NCBI RefSeq assembly: GCF_002086815.1
Contig: NZ_MVID01000025.1
Span: 1-64,000, forward strand
Length of the DNA: 64,000 bases
Direction of reading: 5' to 3'
Source of the DNA: Mycolicibacterium parafortuitum
GTDB taxonomy: Bacteria; Actinomycetota; Actinomycetes; Mycobacteriales; Mycobacteriaceae
Translations under genes and position numbers: made by a program
Notes under the pieces: generated by a model
What the model was told of the DNA's origin: nothing
Databases searched by the model: none
Seen by the model: the letters and a program-made list of their open reading frames with translations, nothing else
Shown: positions 17,081-25,798 of the stretch, piece by piece
Position numbering within the stretch: position 1 is the first letter of the stretch
Layout: each line of letters opens with the position of its first letter

Positions 17081-17740
17081 ATGACCGAGCAGGAAGCGGA
17101 TCGCCGCGCGATCGCAGACGCCCTGGTCCGCGCGCTGGAACGGCGGCACGAGGTGCTCGACGCGGTAGTGGACTCCGACGACTACGACGCCGCGATCGAG
17201 GCGATCGCCGACCTTCTCGACGCATCGCCGGAGGCCGCAGAGGCGGTGCTGCGGCTGTCTTTCGACCGGCTCACCAAGGTGTCCCGGCGCCGGATCGCCG
17301 CCGAGCTGGAGAACCTCAACAGCAAGGTGCCGACGTTCTCCCAGCCCGAGCCGACCCCCGGTTCGGCTCGGCACCTGATGCTGCGGCCGTTCTCCGCCGA
17401 GGACGACCGCGACGTCTTCGCCGCCCGTACCGCCGACGTGCGCTCGGCCGGAGACGGGACCGCCGCGCCCGCAGGCGATCTCGGTGACGAGATCCGCAGT
17501 GCGGTCACGCGGATGGCGGCCGAGGAGGCCGCGTGGCTGGTCGCCGAGGTCGGCGCGACCAAGGTCGGCATGGTGTTCGGCGAACTGGCCGGTGGCGAGG
17601 TCGACGTGCGGATCTGGATCCACCCGGACCACCGCAAGCAGGGCTACGGCACGGCGGCGCTGCGGGCCTCACGCTCGGAGATGGCCGCGTACTTCCCCGC
17701 GGTGCCACTGGTGGTGCGGGCCCCGGCCGCCGGCTCCTGA
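17081..17740 (+). CDS. GNAT N-acetyltransferase with a gyrase-A-like helical N-terminus
   Basis: 219 aa, ATG at 17081. Residues about 1-100 are helical and strikingly like the end of the GyrA/ParC coiled-coil arm: RRHEVLDAVVDSDDYDAAIE matches the LEGLxxALxNIDxxI pattern, and AAEAVLRLSFDRLTKVSRRR matches QAxAILDLRLxxLTGLExxK. Residues about 100-215 form a GNAT domain (RIWIHPDHRKQGYGTAALRA) with the acetyl-CoA loop RKQGYG. The gyrase part lacks the catalytic tyrosine region, so it is probably a dimerisation or binding module. The substrate is unknown. Confidence 0.75.
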   Translation: MTEQEADRRAIADALVRALERRHEVLDAVVDSDDYDAAIEAIADLLDASPEAAEAVLRLSFDRLTKVSRRRIAAELENLNSKVPTFSQPEPTPGSARHLMLRPFSAEDDRDVFAARTADVRSAGDGTAAPAGDLGDEIRSAVTRMAAEEAAWLVAEVGATKVGMVFGELAGGEVDVRIWIHPDHRKQGYGTAALRASRSEMAAYFPAVPLVVRAPAAGS

Positions 17741-17821
17741 CACAGATTCTGGAGAACAGGTCGGCGTGATCACGGTGCGCCTGCACCGAAACCGGATCGT
17801 GACTTCTTAACATCAGTCCCA

Positions 17822-19636
17822 ATGGCATCACTGCTCACATCCGTAACACGCATCGCGGCGTTGGTCGCCGCGGTCGCCCTTGTCGCCCCGGTCGCGGGGT
17901 GCACGCCGCGACCCAACGGTCCGGAGCCGGTCGCCGAGGAATTCTTCGCGGCCCTGGCCACCGGTGACACCGAAGCGGCCGCGCGCCTGGCCGACCGCCC
18001 CGAGGAAGCCCGGGCCGACCTCAACGAGGCGTGGGCCGGTCTGCAGGCCAAGGGTCTCGACGCGCAGATCCTGAGCTCCAAGTACGCCGAGGACATCGGC
18101 AGCATCGCCTTCCGCTACACCTGGCACCTGCCCAAGGACCGCACCTGGACCTACGACGGCCGGCTCAACATGGTGCGTGACGAGGGACGCTGGGAGGTGC
18201 GCTGGAACGCCACCGGTCTGCATCCGCGGTTGGGGGAGAACCAGACCTTCGCGCTGCGGGCCGATTCGCCGCCGCGTGCGTCCGTGCACGAACGGACCGG
18301 CACCAACGTGCTGGTCCCGGGCTACAAGTACCACTTCGCACTGGACGCGCGCGCCGCCGGCGTCGACCTGATGTCCACCGCCCGCACGCTGGCCGGCGCC
18401 CTGCACCGGTTCGACAACACACTGGAGCCGCAGCGGCTGGCGGAGCTGGCCAGCTCCAGCAAGAGGCCGCTGGGCCTGGTGACCCTGAACAAGGCCGACC
18501 ACGACGCCGTCGCCGCCGCGGTGCGCGATCTGCCCGGGGTGGTGATCACCCCGCATCCGGAGATGGTGCCGACCGACCCGGGGTTCGCCCCCGCGGTGAT
18601 CAACGAGGTGAAGAAGACCGTCGCCGAGGATCTGGACGGGGAGCCGGGCTGGCGGGTGGTCACGGTCAACCAGAACGGCGTCGACGTCGACGTGCTCAAC
18701 GAGGTGCCCGGTACCCCGGCGCCGTCGGTGGGCATCACGCTGGACCGTTCGGTGCAGACCGCGGCGCAGAACGCCGTCGACGTCACCGACAAGCAGGCGA
18801 TGATCGTCGTGATCAAGCCGTCCACCGGCGAGGTCCTGGCGGTCGCGCAGAACACGGCCGCCGACCGTGAGGGTCCGGTGGCCACGATGGGCCTCTACCC
18901 GCCCGGGTCGACGTTCAAGATCGTGACGGCCGGTGCGGCGATCGAACGCCAGATGGCCACGCCCAACACACTTCTGGGCTGCCCCGGCACGATGGACATC
19001 GGTCACCGCACGGTGCCGAACTACGGCGGGTTCGACCTCGGCACCGTCCCGATGTCCCGGGCGTTCGCCAGTTCCTGCAACACCACCTTCGCCGAACTGG
19101 CCAGCCGGATGCCGCCGCGCGGGCTGACCCAGGCCGCCTCGCAGTACGGCCTCGGCGCCGACTTCGTGATCCCCGGGCTGCCCACGGTCACCGGCGATGT
19201 GCCGCCGACGGTCAACCTGACCGAGCGCACCGAGGACGGGTTCGGCCAGGGCAAGGTGCTGGCCAGCCCGTTCGGGATGGCGTTGGCCGCCGCCACGGTG
19301 TCGGCCGGGCAGACCCCGGTGCCGCAGCTGATCCAGGGTCGCGAGACGACGATCGACGGTGAGCGGCAACCGATCCCGCAGAGTGTGGTGGACGGGCTGC
19401 GGCCGATGATGCGGCTGGTGGTCACCAACGGCACCGCGAAGGATCTGCAGGGGGCCGGCGACGTGCGCGGCAAGACCGGTGAGGCCGAATTCGCCGGCGG
19501 TTCGCACTCGTGGTTCACCGGGTATCGCGGCGACATGGCGTTCTCGGCGCTGATCGTCGGCGGCGGAAGTTCGGAGTACGCGGTGCGCATGCTCAAGGGC
19601 ATGCTCGACGCGCTGCCTCCCGACTACCAGGCTTAG
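17822..19636 (+). CDS. Penicillin-binding lipoprotein (class B PBP, Rv2864c-like)
   Basis: 604 aa, ATG at 17822. A lipoprotein signal ends at Cys27 (PVAGC). An NTF2-like MecA-N domain (about 35-140) and a PBP dimerisation region come next, then the transpeptidase with the SxxK motif STFK (Ser363), SCN at 418-420 and KTG at 551-553. It is thus an active-site-complete DD-transpeptidase acting on peptidoglycan outside the membrane, like M. tuberculosis Rv2864c. It lies about 80 bp after the GNAT gene with no clear terminator. Confidence 0.93.
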   Translation: MASLLTSVTRIAALVAAVALVAPVAGCTPRPNGPEPVAEEFFAALATGDTEAAARLADRPEEARADLNEAWAGLQAKGLDAQILSSKYAEDIGSIAFRYTWHLPKDRTWTYDGRLNMVRDEGRWEVRWNATGLHPRLGENQTFALRADSPPRASVHERTGTNVLVPGYKYHFALDARAAGVDLMSTARTLAGALHRFDNTLEPQRLAELASSSKRPLGLVTLNKADHDAVAAAVRDLPGVVITPHPEMVPTDPGFAPAVINEVKKTVAEDLDGEPGWRVVTVNQNGVDVDVLNEVPGTPAPSVGITLDRSVQTAAQNAVDVTDKQAMIVVIKPSTGEVLAVAQNTAADREGPVATMGLYPPGSTFKIVTAGAAIERQMATPNTLLGCPGTMDIGHRTVPNYGGFDLGTVPMSRAFASSCNTTFAELASRMPPRGLTQAASQYGLGADFVIPGLPTVTGDVPPTVNLTERTEDGFGQGKVLASPFGMALAAATVSAGQTPVPQLIQGRETTIDGERQPIPQSVVDGLRPMMRLVVTNGTAKDLQGAGDVRGKTGEAEFAGGSHSWFTGYRGDMAFSALIVGGGSSEYAVRMLKGMLDALPPDYQA

Positions 19637-19697
19637 CTGACATCACACCTGATCGCCGTCCGGGCGGCGGTCCCTGCCGGGGTACCGTGGAACTGCC

Positions 19698-20303
19698 ATG
19701 ACCGACATCAACCACGGGCGATCCGTCGAACCGGCCGAGATGCGGATCTCCGATGCCGACCGCAACGGCACGCTGCGCCGCCTGCACAACGCGGTCGCGC
19801 TCGGCCTGATCGACATCGGAGAGTTCGAGGAGCGCTCAGCACTGGTGTCGGCCGCGCGGCAGCGCTCCGAACTGGACCTGCTGGTCGGCGATCTGCCCGG
19901 TCCCGGCGCGATCGTGACCTCCGCCGCCGACCGTGTCGAACTGCGGGGCGTGCTGGGATCGCTGAAGCGGCAAGGGGAGTGGACGGTGCCGTCGCGGCTG
20001 GCGCTGCACCGGCGAATGGGCTCGGTCGATCTGGACCTGACTCGGGCCCGCTTCGCCGGCCCCATCGTGGTCATCGAGCTGGACATGAGGTTCGGCGGGC
20101 TGGAACTGCGCCTGCCCGACGGGGCCAGCGCGTCCATCGACGATGTCGAGGTCAACGTCGGCAGCGCCCACGACCACCGCAAAGACGCTCCGGCCGAGGG
20201 CAATCCGCACGTGATCCTGACCGGCAAGGTGGTGTGCGGCTCGGTCGACATCCGGGGCCCGCGCCGCTCGTGGCGGCCGAATCCGTTCCGGCCGACTACC
20301 TGA
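19698..20303 (+). CDS. DUF1707 and LiaF-like domain protein
   Basis: 201 aa, ATG at 19698. The N-terminal DUF1707 domain (about 15-68: MRISDADRNGTLRRLHNAVALGLIDIGEFEER) is a short helical SHOCT-like module common in actinobacteria. The C-terminal part (about 85-195: SLKRQGEWTVPSRL, RFGGLELRLPDG, VVCGSVDIRGP) is a beta-helical LiaF/cell-wall-active-antibiotic-response-like domain. It has no transmembrane segment. The role is unknown. Its end overlaps the convergent sulfotransferase gene by 8 bp. Confidence 0.85.
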   Translation: MTDINHGRSVEPAEMRISDADRNGTLRRLHNAVALGLIDIGEFEERSALVSAARQRSELDLLVGDLPGPGAIVTSAADRVELRGVLGSLKRQGEWTVPSRLALHRRMGSVDLDLTRARFAGPIVVIELDMRFGGLELRLPDGASASIDDVEVNVGSAHDHRKDAPAEGNPHVILTGKVVCGSVDIRGPRRSWRPNPFRPTT

Positions 20304-21477
20304 GCGGTTCGTCGGGCACGCCGTAGCGCTGCTGGTAGCCGCGCACCTGCTCGCGGACCTCGGCGGCATCCAGACCGGTGTCCGACCAGCGGTACCGATC
20401 GCCGCCGTGATCGCCCGGGTGGGCGGCCAGGAACTCCCGCATCCGTTGCTCGGCGAGCGGCTCCAGCTCGCGGCCCAGGCGGGCGTACAACGTGCGGATC
20501 GTGTCGAACGGATCGCGCATGAAGTCATCGAAATGCACATCCGCCACCTGATCCGGGTCCAGCGCACCGGAGTCGCGCAGCGCCATCGCCTTCTGCAGCC
20601 CGACGGCGATCTGCTCGTGGGACTGCGCGGCGCAGTCGGCGATCGAGGACTCGTCGGAGGCCAGCCGGCGCAGATGGTGGATCAATGCGCTGATCGACGA
20701 GATCACGTTCAGCGGATCCCGGTGGGTCTGCACGATCAGCGCATCCGGGTACTCGGCGATCAGCGCGTCGAGCTGCCAAAGGTGCGCAGGCGATTTCAGC
20801 AGCCATTGACAGGACGCGCCGCCGACGCCCGACTGCAGGTGCTGCAGGAACATCCGGTGATAGCGGTACGCCGGGCCGTGGTCGGCGTCGTAGAGCAACC
20901 AGCGATAGTAGTCGGGAAGCCGGTACTGGGTCGGGAAGATCATCGAGCAGAACTGGCCGGAGAAGATCCGCACGCATTCCTGCCCGACCAGCGCGCCCAT
21001 CGGATGGTGCACCAGCAGCCCGGGCACGATCAGCTCGGAGGCCTCGATGTTCGCCTGGGTCTGGGCGATTCGCGGATCGGTGGTGTAGGTCTCGGGCCGG
21101 GGCACCGGCAGCGGCTCGTCGACCTCCCACGTCAACGGCGGGCGCAGCGCCGGGTCCTGGGCCAGCAGGTCGAACAGGATGGTGGTGCCGGTGCGGGGCT
21201 GGCCGACGATGAAGATCGGCCGGGGGAGCGCGGCGGTGCCGATCTCGGGGTGCTGCCTGCGCCAGTCGACGATGCGCAGCCGGTTGGTCATCGCGCGGGT
21301 GATGTCCAGCGCGGCGATCTCGACGCCGATCCCGTTGAGGCGGGCGTCGTGAACGAGACCGTGGCACAACCGGTCCAGGCCCTCGCGCCACGTGGTGTCC
21401 TCGCCGAAGTCGTCCAGTCCGGTGCTCTGGCAGGCCTGCTCGACCAGCAGGTCCGGGCGGAACCGGTCGGCGGTCAA
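20296..21477 (-). CDS. Sulfotransferase family protein
   Basis: 393 aa if it starts at TTG 21477, which overlaps the stop of the upstream DUF1214 gene as TTGA; translational coupling supports this. The PAPS 5'-phosphosulfate loop is IFIVGQPRTGTTILFDLL (about 88-105), and the 3'-phosphate site resembles VQTHRDPLNVISSISALIHH (about 246-265). Mycobacterial relatives are annotated as sulfotransferases of unknown lipid or steroid substrate. The coupling to DUF1214 and the divergent TetR gene indicates a regulated unit. Confidence 0.87.
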   Translation of the reverse strand: MTADRFRPDLLVEQACQSTGLDDFGEDTTWREGLDRLCHGLVHDARLNGIGVEIAALDITRAMTNRLRIVDWRRQHPEIGTAALPRPIFIVGQPRTGTTILFDLLAQDPALRPPLTWEVDEPLPVPRPETYTTDPRIAQTQANIEASELIVPGLLVHHPMGALVGQECVRIFSGQFCSMIFPTQYRLPDYYRWLLYDADHGPAYRYHRMFLQHLQSGVGGASCQWLLKSPAHLWQLDALIAEYPDALIVQTHRDPLNVISSISALIHHLRRLASDESSIADCAAQSHEQIAVGLQKAMALRDSGALDPDQVADVHFDDFMRDPFDTIRTLYARLGRELEPLAEQRMREFLAAHPGDHGGDRYRWSDTGLDAAEVREQVRGYQQRYGVPDEPLR

Positions 21478-22565
21478 TCCGCGCTCCCGCGGACCACCTC
21501 GCAGTGCAGGGCGGGCGGTTCGGGGTTGTCCAACCAGCGCACGACGACGAACCCGCGCTGCCTGCCACCGGTGTCCAGCCAATGGCCGTGCCCGAAGTCG
21601 TTGGCTCCGATCGCGATCCGGACGCGACCGGTCGGCTCCGGACGCACCCCCTTGTTGGTCACCGAGCTGCGCCGCCGCCGCGGTTCCAGACATTCGTGCC
21701 ACACGCTCTCCAGCGTGACGTTCCAGTAGCGGGTGTCCGGCGGGGTGAACTCCAGCACCAGTGACTCGTCGGGGTCGAGCTTGAACGACCCGATCATGTA
21801 GAGGTTGTCCGGCGTGCTCACGTCGCCGCCGATCTCGGCGGACTGCGCGGTGACCAGGACGTTGGGCGCCTCGAGTAGTTCGGGCTTGATGGTGCGGTGC
21901 AGCGTGGCGAGCTTCACGATCGACCATGCCATCGCGGTGAACGCCTGTGCCACCGCGTCATCCGAGAGCGGCTGCAGCCGCGCGCTGTCGAGGCATTCGA
22001 TGGTCATCATCGCCGCCAGTTCGCTGTCGGCGTCGGCGATGTACTCGCGCACCACGATCGCGGACGCGTCTTCGGGAATCTGCACCCATTGCGAGGTGCC
22101 CAGCACTTCGGGCGTGGGTTCGACCGCCGACAGGATGAAGCTGAAAGTGCCGCTGTAGCAGCGTAGTTCGCGATCGCCGAGGTAGGCCGCCATGCGTCGC
22201 GGGGTCAGGCCGGTGCCGGCGAGCACCTGGAACCCGAGATAGGCGCTGTCGCCGCGGTGGCCGGTGACCCGGTAGGTGCGGTCACCGCGGATCATCGCCA
22301 GCAGATAGCGGCCGTCGGGATTGGAGCCGCCGATGAGGCGGTTGTCGGTGCACATGTCGGAGAACCGGGGATTCTCCGGGTCCGCCTCGACCGAGATCTC
22401 GGTGCACAGGGCGGTGGCCTTGGCGACCACGGTGAGCCCCTCGAGGAGTTCGCGTTCGTTGATCGAATCCTCGATCACCGTCTTGGTGAGATCGGCGAGC
22501 ATCTGCTGGACCAGTTGCCACGCCTCCAGGCCGGCGGGCGCCCATCCATTGCCTTTCGCGTCCAT
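21474..22565 (-). CDS. DUF1214 domain-containing protein
   Basis: 363 aa from ATG 22565 (MDAKGNGWAPAGLEAWQLV). The C-terminal half (about 245-355) has the DUF1214 pattern with LVLEFTPPDTRYWNVTLESVWHECLE and GHGHWLDTGG. DUF1214 often pairs with DUF1254 in proteins of uncertain enzymology. The start codon lies in the left arm of a perfect palindrome shared with the divergent tetR gene. With no room for a leader it is probably leaderless. It is translationally coupled to the sulfotransferase downstream. Confidence 0.85.
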   Translation of the reverse strand: MDAKGNGWAPAGLEAWQLVQQMLADLTKTVIEDSINERELLEGLTVVAKATALCTEISVEADPENPRFSDMCTDNRLIGGSNPDGRYLLAMIRGDRTYRVTGHRGDSAYLGFQVLAGTGLTPRRMAAYLGDRELRCYSGTFSFILSAVEPTPEVLGTSQWVQIPEDASAIVVREYIADADSELAAMMTIECLDSARLQPLSDDAVAQAFTAMAWSIVKLATLHRTIKPELLEAPNVLVTAQSAEIGGDVSTPDNLYMIGSFKLDPDESLVLEFTPPDTRYWNVTLESVWHECLEPRRRRSSVTNKGVRPEPTGRVRIAIGANDFGHGHWLDTGGRQRGFVVVRWLDNPEPPALHCEVVRGSAD

Positions 22566-22592
22566 GGTGAGACATAGTCTCACCATGGACGC
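22558..22592. promoter_or_regulatory. Perfect 35-bp palindromic operator containing two divergent start codons
   Basis: Arms GCGTCCATGGTGAGAC (22558-22573) and GTCTCACCATGGACGC (22577-22592) are perfect inverted complements around ATA. Both ATGs, for DUF1214 (22565, minus) and TetR (22585, plus), lie in the arms, so both proteins begin Met-Asp-Ala. On the plus strand TAGTCT (22575-22580) is a -10-like hexamer 4 nt before the ATG, consistent with leaderless transcription. It is the probable operator of the adjacent TetR protein. Confidence 0.75.
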
Positions 22593-23190
22593 AGTCTCAG
22601 GGGGGGATTTGCCGGAATCGCTGACGGCCCGTAAACAACGGGCCACCAAGGCCCGCATCGCCGCGGCGGCGGCCCAGGCGGTGGCCGATCACGGCCTGGG
22701 CGGGGCGACCGTCGATCAGATCGCCGCCGCCGCCGAGGTCGGCCGGGCGACGTTCTTCCGGTACTTCAGTGCCAAGGAGGATGCGGTCGCCGAGGGGATG
22801 ACCACGCACTGGCTGGACGCGATCACGGCCGCGGTGGCGGCGCAGCCGCAGAGCCTGTCCGCGAGTGCGGCGATCGTCGCGGCGTTCGACGACCTCGGAG
22901 ACGGGTTCGACGAGGCGGTCAGCGAGCAGGTGCGTGAGCTCGCGACGCTGACCCGGTCCTCGCCGGTGTTCAGCGCGTGGACCTTGCAGCTGTATCTGCG
23001 CTACGAAGCCGCCATCGCCGAGCTGGTGAGCCCGAGGATCCCGGGCGTGCAGACCGACGACCCGCGCCCACGGCTGCTGGGCGCGCTGACCATGGCGTCG
23101 GTGCGGATCGCACTCGATGACTGGCTGGTGCACGGCGGTTCGCTGCCGGGCCGGGTGCGCACGGCGCTCAGCGCGCTGCAGGTGGTCTGA
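22585..23190 (+). CDS. TetR family transcriptional regulator
   Basis: 201 aa, ATG at 22585. The N-terminal TetR HTH is complete: RIAAAAAQAVADHGLGGATVDQIAAAAEVGRATFFRYFSAKE (about 26-67), with VGRATFFRYF as the recognition helix. The C-terminal ligand domain is of the mycobacterial TetR type with WLDAITAAVAA and LYLRYEAAIAEL. It is divergent from the DUF1214/sulfotransferase operon across the palindrome, so autoregulation and repression of that operon are expected. The ligand is unknown. Confidence 0.92.
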   Translation: MDAVSGGDLPESLTARKQRATKARIAAAAAQAVADHGLGGATVDQIAAAAEVGRATFFRYFSAKEDAVAEGMTTHWLDAITAAVAAQPQSLSASAAIVAAFDDLGDGFDEAVSEQVRELATLTRSSPVFSAWTLQLYLRYEAAIAELVSPRIPGVQTDDPRPRLLGALTMASVRIALDDWLVHGGSLPGRVRTALSALQVV

Positions 23191-23199
23191 CCGGGCCGG

Positions 23200-23586
23200 T
23201 CAGCGTGGGTCGAGCACCGCGAAACTGACCGTCGCGCGCGCCGCGAGCCGGTCCCGGGACACGTCGACCACGTCCACCGCGATCACCGAGATCCGCCGCC
23301 CCGCGCGCACCACGGTGGCCTCGGCACGTGCGGGCCCCTCCAGGACCGGGGCCAGGTAGTGGATTGTCATATCGGCGGTGGTGACATCCTGTCCCGGCCC
23401 GACGTGGCGGTCGGCCAACCGCCCCGCCGCGATGTCGATCAGCGTCGCGACCAGGCCGCCCTGCAACGCGCCGCGCCGGTTCACCAGGTCGGGCCGGTTG
23501 TCCAGCTCGATCACCATGCGCTCGTCGGTGTCCTCGACGTCGCGGAAGTTCATCTGGGCGAACAAATGACCGGGGGTGACCTGCAT
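23200..23586 (-). CDS. PaaI-type hotdog thioesterase
   Basis: 128 aa from ATG 23586 (MQVTPGHLFAQMNFRDVEDTD). A single hotdog domain carries LVNRRGALQGGLVATLIDIAAG (about 39-60), with the GxxxGG substrate loop, and TTADMTIHYLAPVLEGPARAEA. Members hydrolyse aryl- or acyl-CoA thioesters. No pathway partner is adjacent. It converges on tetR; a short dyad (CTGACC / GGTCAG, 23187-23203) holds both stop codons and may terminate both. Confidence 0.82.
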   Translation of the reverse strand: MQVTPGHLFAQMNFRDVEDTDERMVIELDNRPDLVNRRGALQGGLVATLIDIAAGRLADRHVGPGQDVTTADMTIHYLAPVLEGPARAEATVVRAGRRISVIAVDVVDVSRDRLAARATVSFAVLDPR

Positions 23587-23609
23587 CCGCGGAACGCTAG
23601 CATTGCTGC

Positions 23610-24467
23610 ATGTCAGTACGGACCGCTCTCCGGCCCGGCACCGTCTCACCGATGCTGCCCGTGCCCAAGTCGATCGCCCGTCCGGAATACGTCGGTCGGC
23701 CCACCGCGCAGGAGGGCAGCGAGCCGTGGGTGCAGACGCCTGAGGTCATCGAGAAGATGCGGATCGCGGGCCGGATCGCCGCCGGCGCGCTCGCCGAAGC
23801 CGGCAAGGCCGTCGCCCCCGGTGTCACCACCGACACGCTGGACCGGATCGCCCACGAGTACATGGTCGACCACGGCGCCTACCCGTCGACGCTCGGTTAC
23901 AAGGGCTTCCCGAAATCCTGCTGCACGTCGCTCAACGAGATCATCTGCCACGGCATCCCGGACTCCACCGTGATCGAGGACGGCGACATCGTCAACATCG
24001 ACGTGACCGCGTACATCCACGGGGTGCACGGTGACACCAATGCGACCTTTTTGGCCGGTGACGTCTCCGAGGAGCACCGGCTGCTGGTCGAGCGCACCCA
24101 TGAGGCGACCCTGCGCGCGATCAAGGCCGTCAAGCCCGGCCGCGCGCTCTCGGTCGTCGGCCGGGTCATCGAGGCGTACGCAAACCGGTTCGGCTACAAC
24201 GTGGTTCGGGATTTCACCGGGCACGGGATCGGGACCACGTTCCACAACGGGCTGGTGGTGCTGCACTACGACCAGCCCGCGGTCGAGACGGTTCTCGAGC
24301 CGGGGATGACGTTCACCATCGAGCCGATGATCAACCTCGGCAGCCTGGACTACGAGATCTGGGACGACGACTGGACCGTCGCGACCAAGGACAAGAAGTG
24401 GACCGCGCAGTTCGAGCACACCCTGGTGGTCACCGAATCCGGCGCGGAGATCCTGACCCAGGTCTGA
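23610..24467 (+). CDS. map: Methionine aminopeptidase, type I
   Basis: 285 aa, ATG at 23610. The N-terminal 40 residues form the Pro-rich extension of type Ic enzymes (MLPVPKSIARPEYVGRP). The pita-bread domain has the metal ligands in VNIDVTAYIHGVHGDTNATF, FTGHGIGTTFH, TIEPMI and QFEHTLVVTE. It removes initiator Met from nascent proteins. It corresponds to mapB of M. tuberculosis, which there lies next to glnA4; here about 33.5 kb separates them. Confidence 0.95.
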   Translation: MSVRTALRPGTVSPMLPVPKSIARPEYVGRPTAQEGSEPWVQTPEVIEKMRIAGRIAAGALAEAGKAVAPGVTTDTLDRIAHEYMVDHGAYPSTLGYKGFPKSCCTSLNEIICHGIPDSTVIEDGDIVNIDVTAYIHGVHGDTNATFLAGDVSEEHRLLVERTHEATLRAIKAVKPGRALSVVGRVIEAYANRFGYNVVRDFTGHGIGTTFHNGLVVLHYDQPAVETVLEPGMTFTIEPMINLGSLDYEIWDDDWTVATKDKKWTAQFEHTLVVTESGAEILTQV

Positions 24468-24486
24468 GCCTGGGTAGCCTGAGTCC

Positions 24487-25158
24487 ATGATCAGACGGGC
24501 GCTCGCTGTGACGGCGGTGGCCTGTCTGTCGGCCTGTCTGTCGGTCGGCTGCGGCAAGCCCGTCACCGGCACCGCGACCTGGCCCGGCGCCCGCCTCGAC
24601 GCGGCGCTGCTGACCGCCGCCGACTTCCCGCCCGGCGTGCAGTTCGAACGGATCATCCGGGACGGCGGGGAGCCCGACGGCGCCGAAGGCCCGCCGCCGA
24701 TGCTGTCGCGGCCGGAAGGCTGCGCCGACGGGTTGACCCGTGACATCGCCCGCACCGCCGAGCGCGGGCCCGGCAGCGCGGGGGAGTACGTCGCGGCCTA
24801 CGACGGTGTCCGGATGGTGGTCACCGTGCTCACCTGGCACCTCGATCTCGAGCGCCTCGCGGCCACCGCCGAACGGTGCGCCGAGTACCGCACGTTCTTC
24901 GATCCGTCCGACCCCGGAATCGCGATGACCACGACACAGATTCCGGCGCCGCGGGACGGCGCGCTGGTCTTCGAGCAGACGATGCATCTCGGGGGCGAGC
25001 AGACCAGTGTGTACTTCTCGTTCGAGAACGTCGGATCCATGGCCGTGTTCGGCATCGCGTTTCCGACGCCGGACCCGTCGATTCCGGTCAAAGGCACGCT
25101 GCCGCAGACCTTTCTGGACGTGACGGGCAAACAGGCCGAGCGCGCGCAATCGGTTTGA
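24487..25158 (+). CDS. Mycobacterial lipoprotein of unknown function
   Basis: 223 aa, ATG at 24487. The signal peptide ends in a lipobox LSVGC with the lipidated Cys at residue 22. The mature part resembles extracellular sensor/DUF5642-like lipoproteins: LDAALLTAADFPPGVQFERI near 40-60, a Cys at about 81 and another at about 132 that could pair, and a C-terminal FSFENVGSMAVFGIAFP strand. No enzyme motif is seen. It begins 19 bp after map and may share its transcript. Confidence 0.72.
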   Translation: MIRRALAVTAVACLSACLSVGCGKPVTGTATWPGARLDAALLTAADFPPGVQFERIIRDGGEPDGAEGPPPMLSRPEGCADGLTRDIARTAERGPGSAGEYVAAYDGVRMVVTVLTWHLDLERLAATAERCAEYRTFFDPSDPGIAMTTTQIPAPRDGALVFEQTMHLGGEQTSVYFSFENVGSMAVFGIAFPTPDPSIPVKGTLPQTFLDVTGKQAERAQSV

Positions 25159-25221
25159 CGCCGTCGGTGAACAGCGTGAAAAGCCCCGCACCGAAGCCGC
25201 TCCGCCCTGTAGCGTGACGCA

Positions 25222-25785
25222 ATGCCCACTCCCATGGTCACCGTGGACGGCTTCGGCGTGCCCGTCTCGGTCGCCGGACCGGACAAGGGTTCGGTCGTGG
25301 TGATGCTGGCCGCGGCGCAGCAGAACCCCGCCGCGTACGAAGGGGTGTGCCAACGGTTGCACACCGCGTCGCTCAAGACCGTCGTCGTCGGCGCGGACCC
25401 GCGCCTGACCGCCAAGTCCGTCATCAGCGTCCTCGACAGCCTCGAGATCCGGTGGGCGCTGCTGGTCGGCGACCGGGTCGGCGGCGAGTTGGCATGGGAA
25501 CTGGCCGCCACCCGGCTGGACCGGTTCATCGGCCTGGTGGCGATCGACCGCGGCCACCCGAAGGTTCCCGACCTGACCGGCGCCGTGCGTGACGAGGGCT
25601 GCCCGCCGGTGGAACTGAACACCACCGCGCTGGTCAGCAGCAGCGCGTCACGTGCGGTGGCCAAGGCGAGCCAGCGTTTCGTCTACGGCGAATACCGCAT
25701 CGTCGAACTGCTCGGGCGGCGCAACGCCGCCGATTCGACCGCGCAGTTGGCCGCCGAGATCGTGATGCGGTCCAGCACGTGGTGA
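25222..25785 (+). CDS. Degenerate alpha/beta-hydrolase-like protein
   Basis: 187 aa, ATG at 25222. The order of strands (VTVDGFGVPVSVAGP, KGSVVVMLAA, LKTVVVGADPRL, IRWALLVGDRVGGELAWELAA) follows an alpha/beta hydrolase, but the nucleophile elbow expected as GxSxG reads GDRVG, so the catalytic serine is missing. The lid and much of the C-terminus are also short. It is probably a non-catalytic homolog. The end is 13 bp from the convergent ngg gene with a small AGCGCC/GGCGCT hairpin between. Confidence 0.65.
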   Translation: MPTPMVTVDGFGVPVSVAGPDKGSVVVMLAAAQQNPAAYEGVCQRLHTASLKTVVVGADPRLTAKSVISVLDSLEIRWALLVGDRVGGELAWELAATRLDRFIGLVAIDRGHPKVPDLTGAVRDEGCPPVELNTTALVSSSASRAVAKASQRFVYGEYRIVELLGRRNAADSTAQLAAEIVMRSSTW

Positions 25786-25798
25786 GCGCCGGCAGGCG

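Noticed and set aside
17773..17788. CGGTGC-GCCT-GCACCG hairpin before the PBP gene
   Set aside because: A 6-bp stem with no U-tract, 34 bp before the PBP start; not distinguishable from chance in GC-rich DNA.
17828..19507. Long minus-strand frame opposite the penicillin-binding lipoprotein gene
   Set aside because: The plus strand encodes a complete PBP with STFK, SCN and KTG motifs; the minus frame is His/Arg/Gly-rich shadow sequence.
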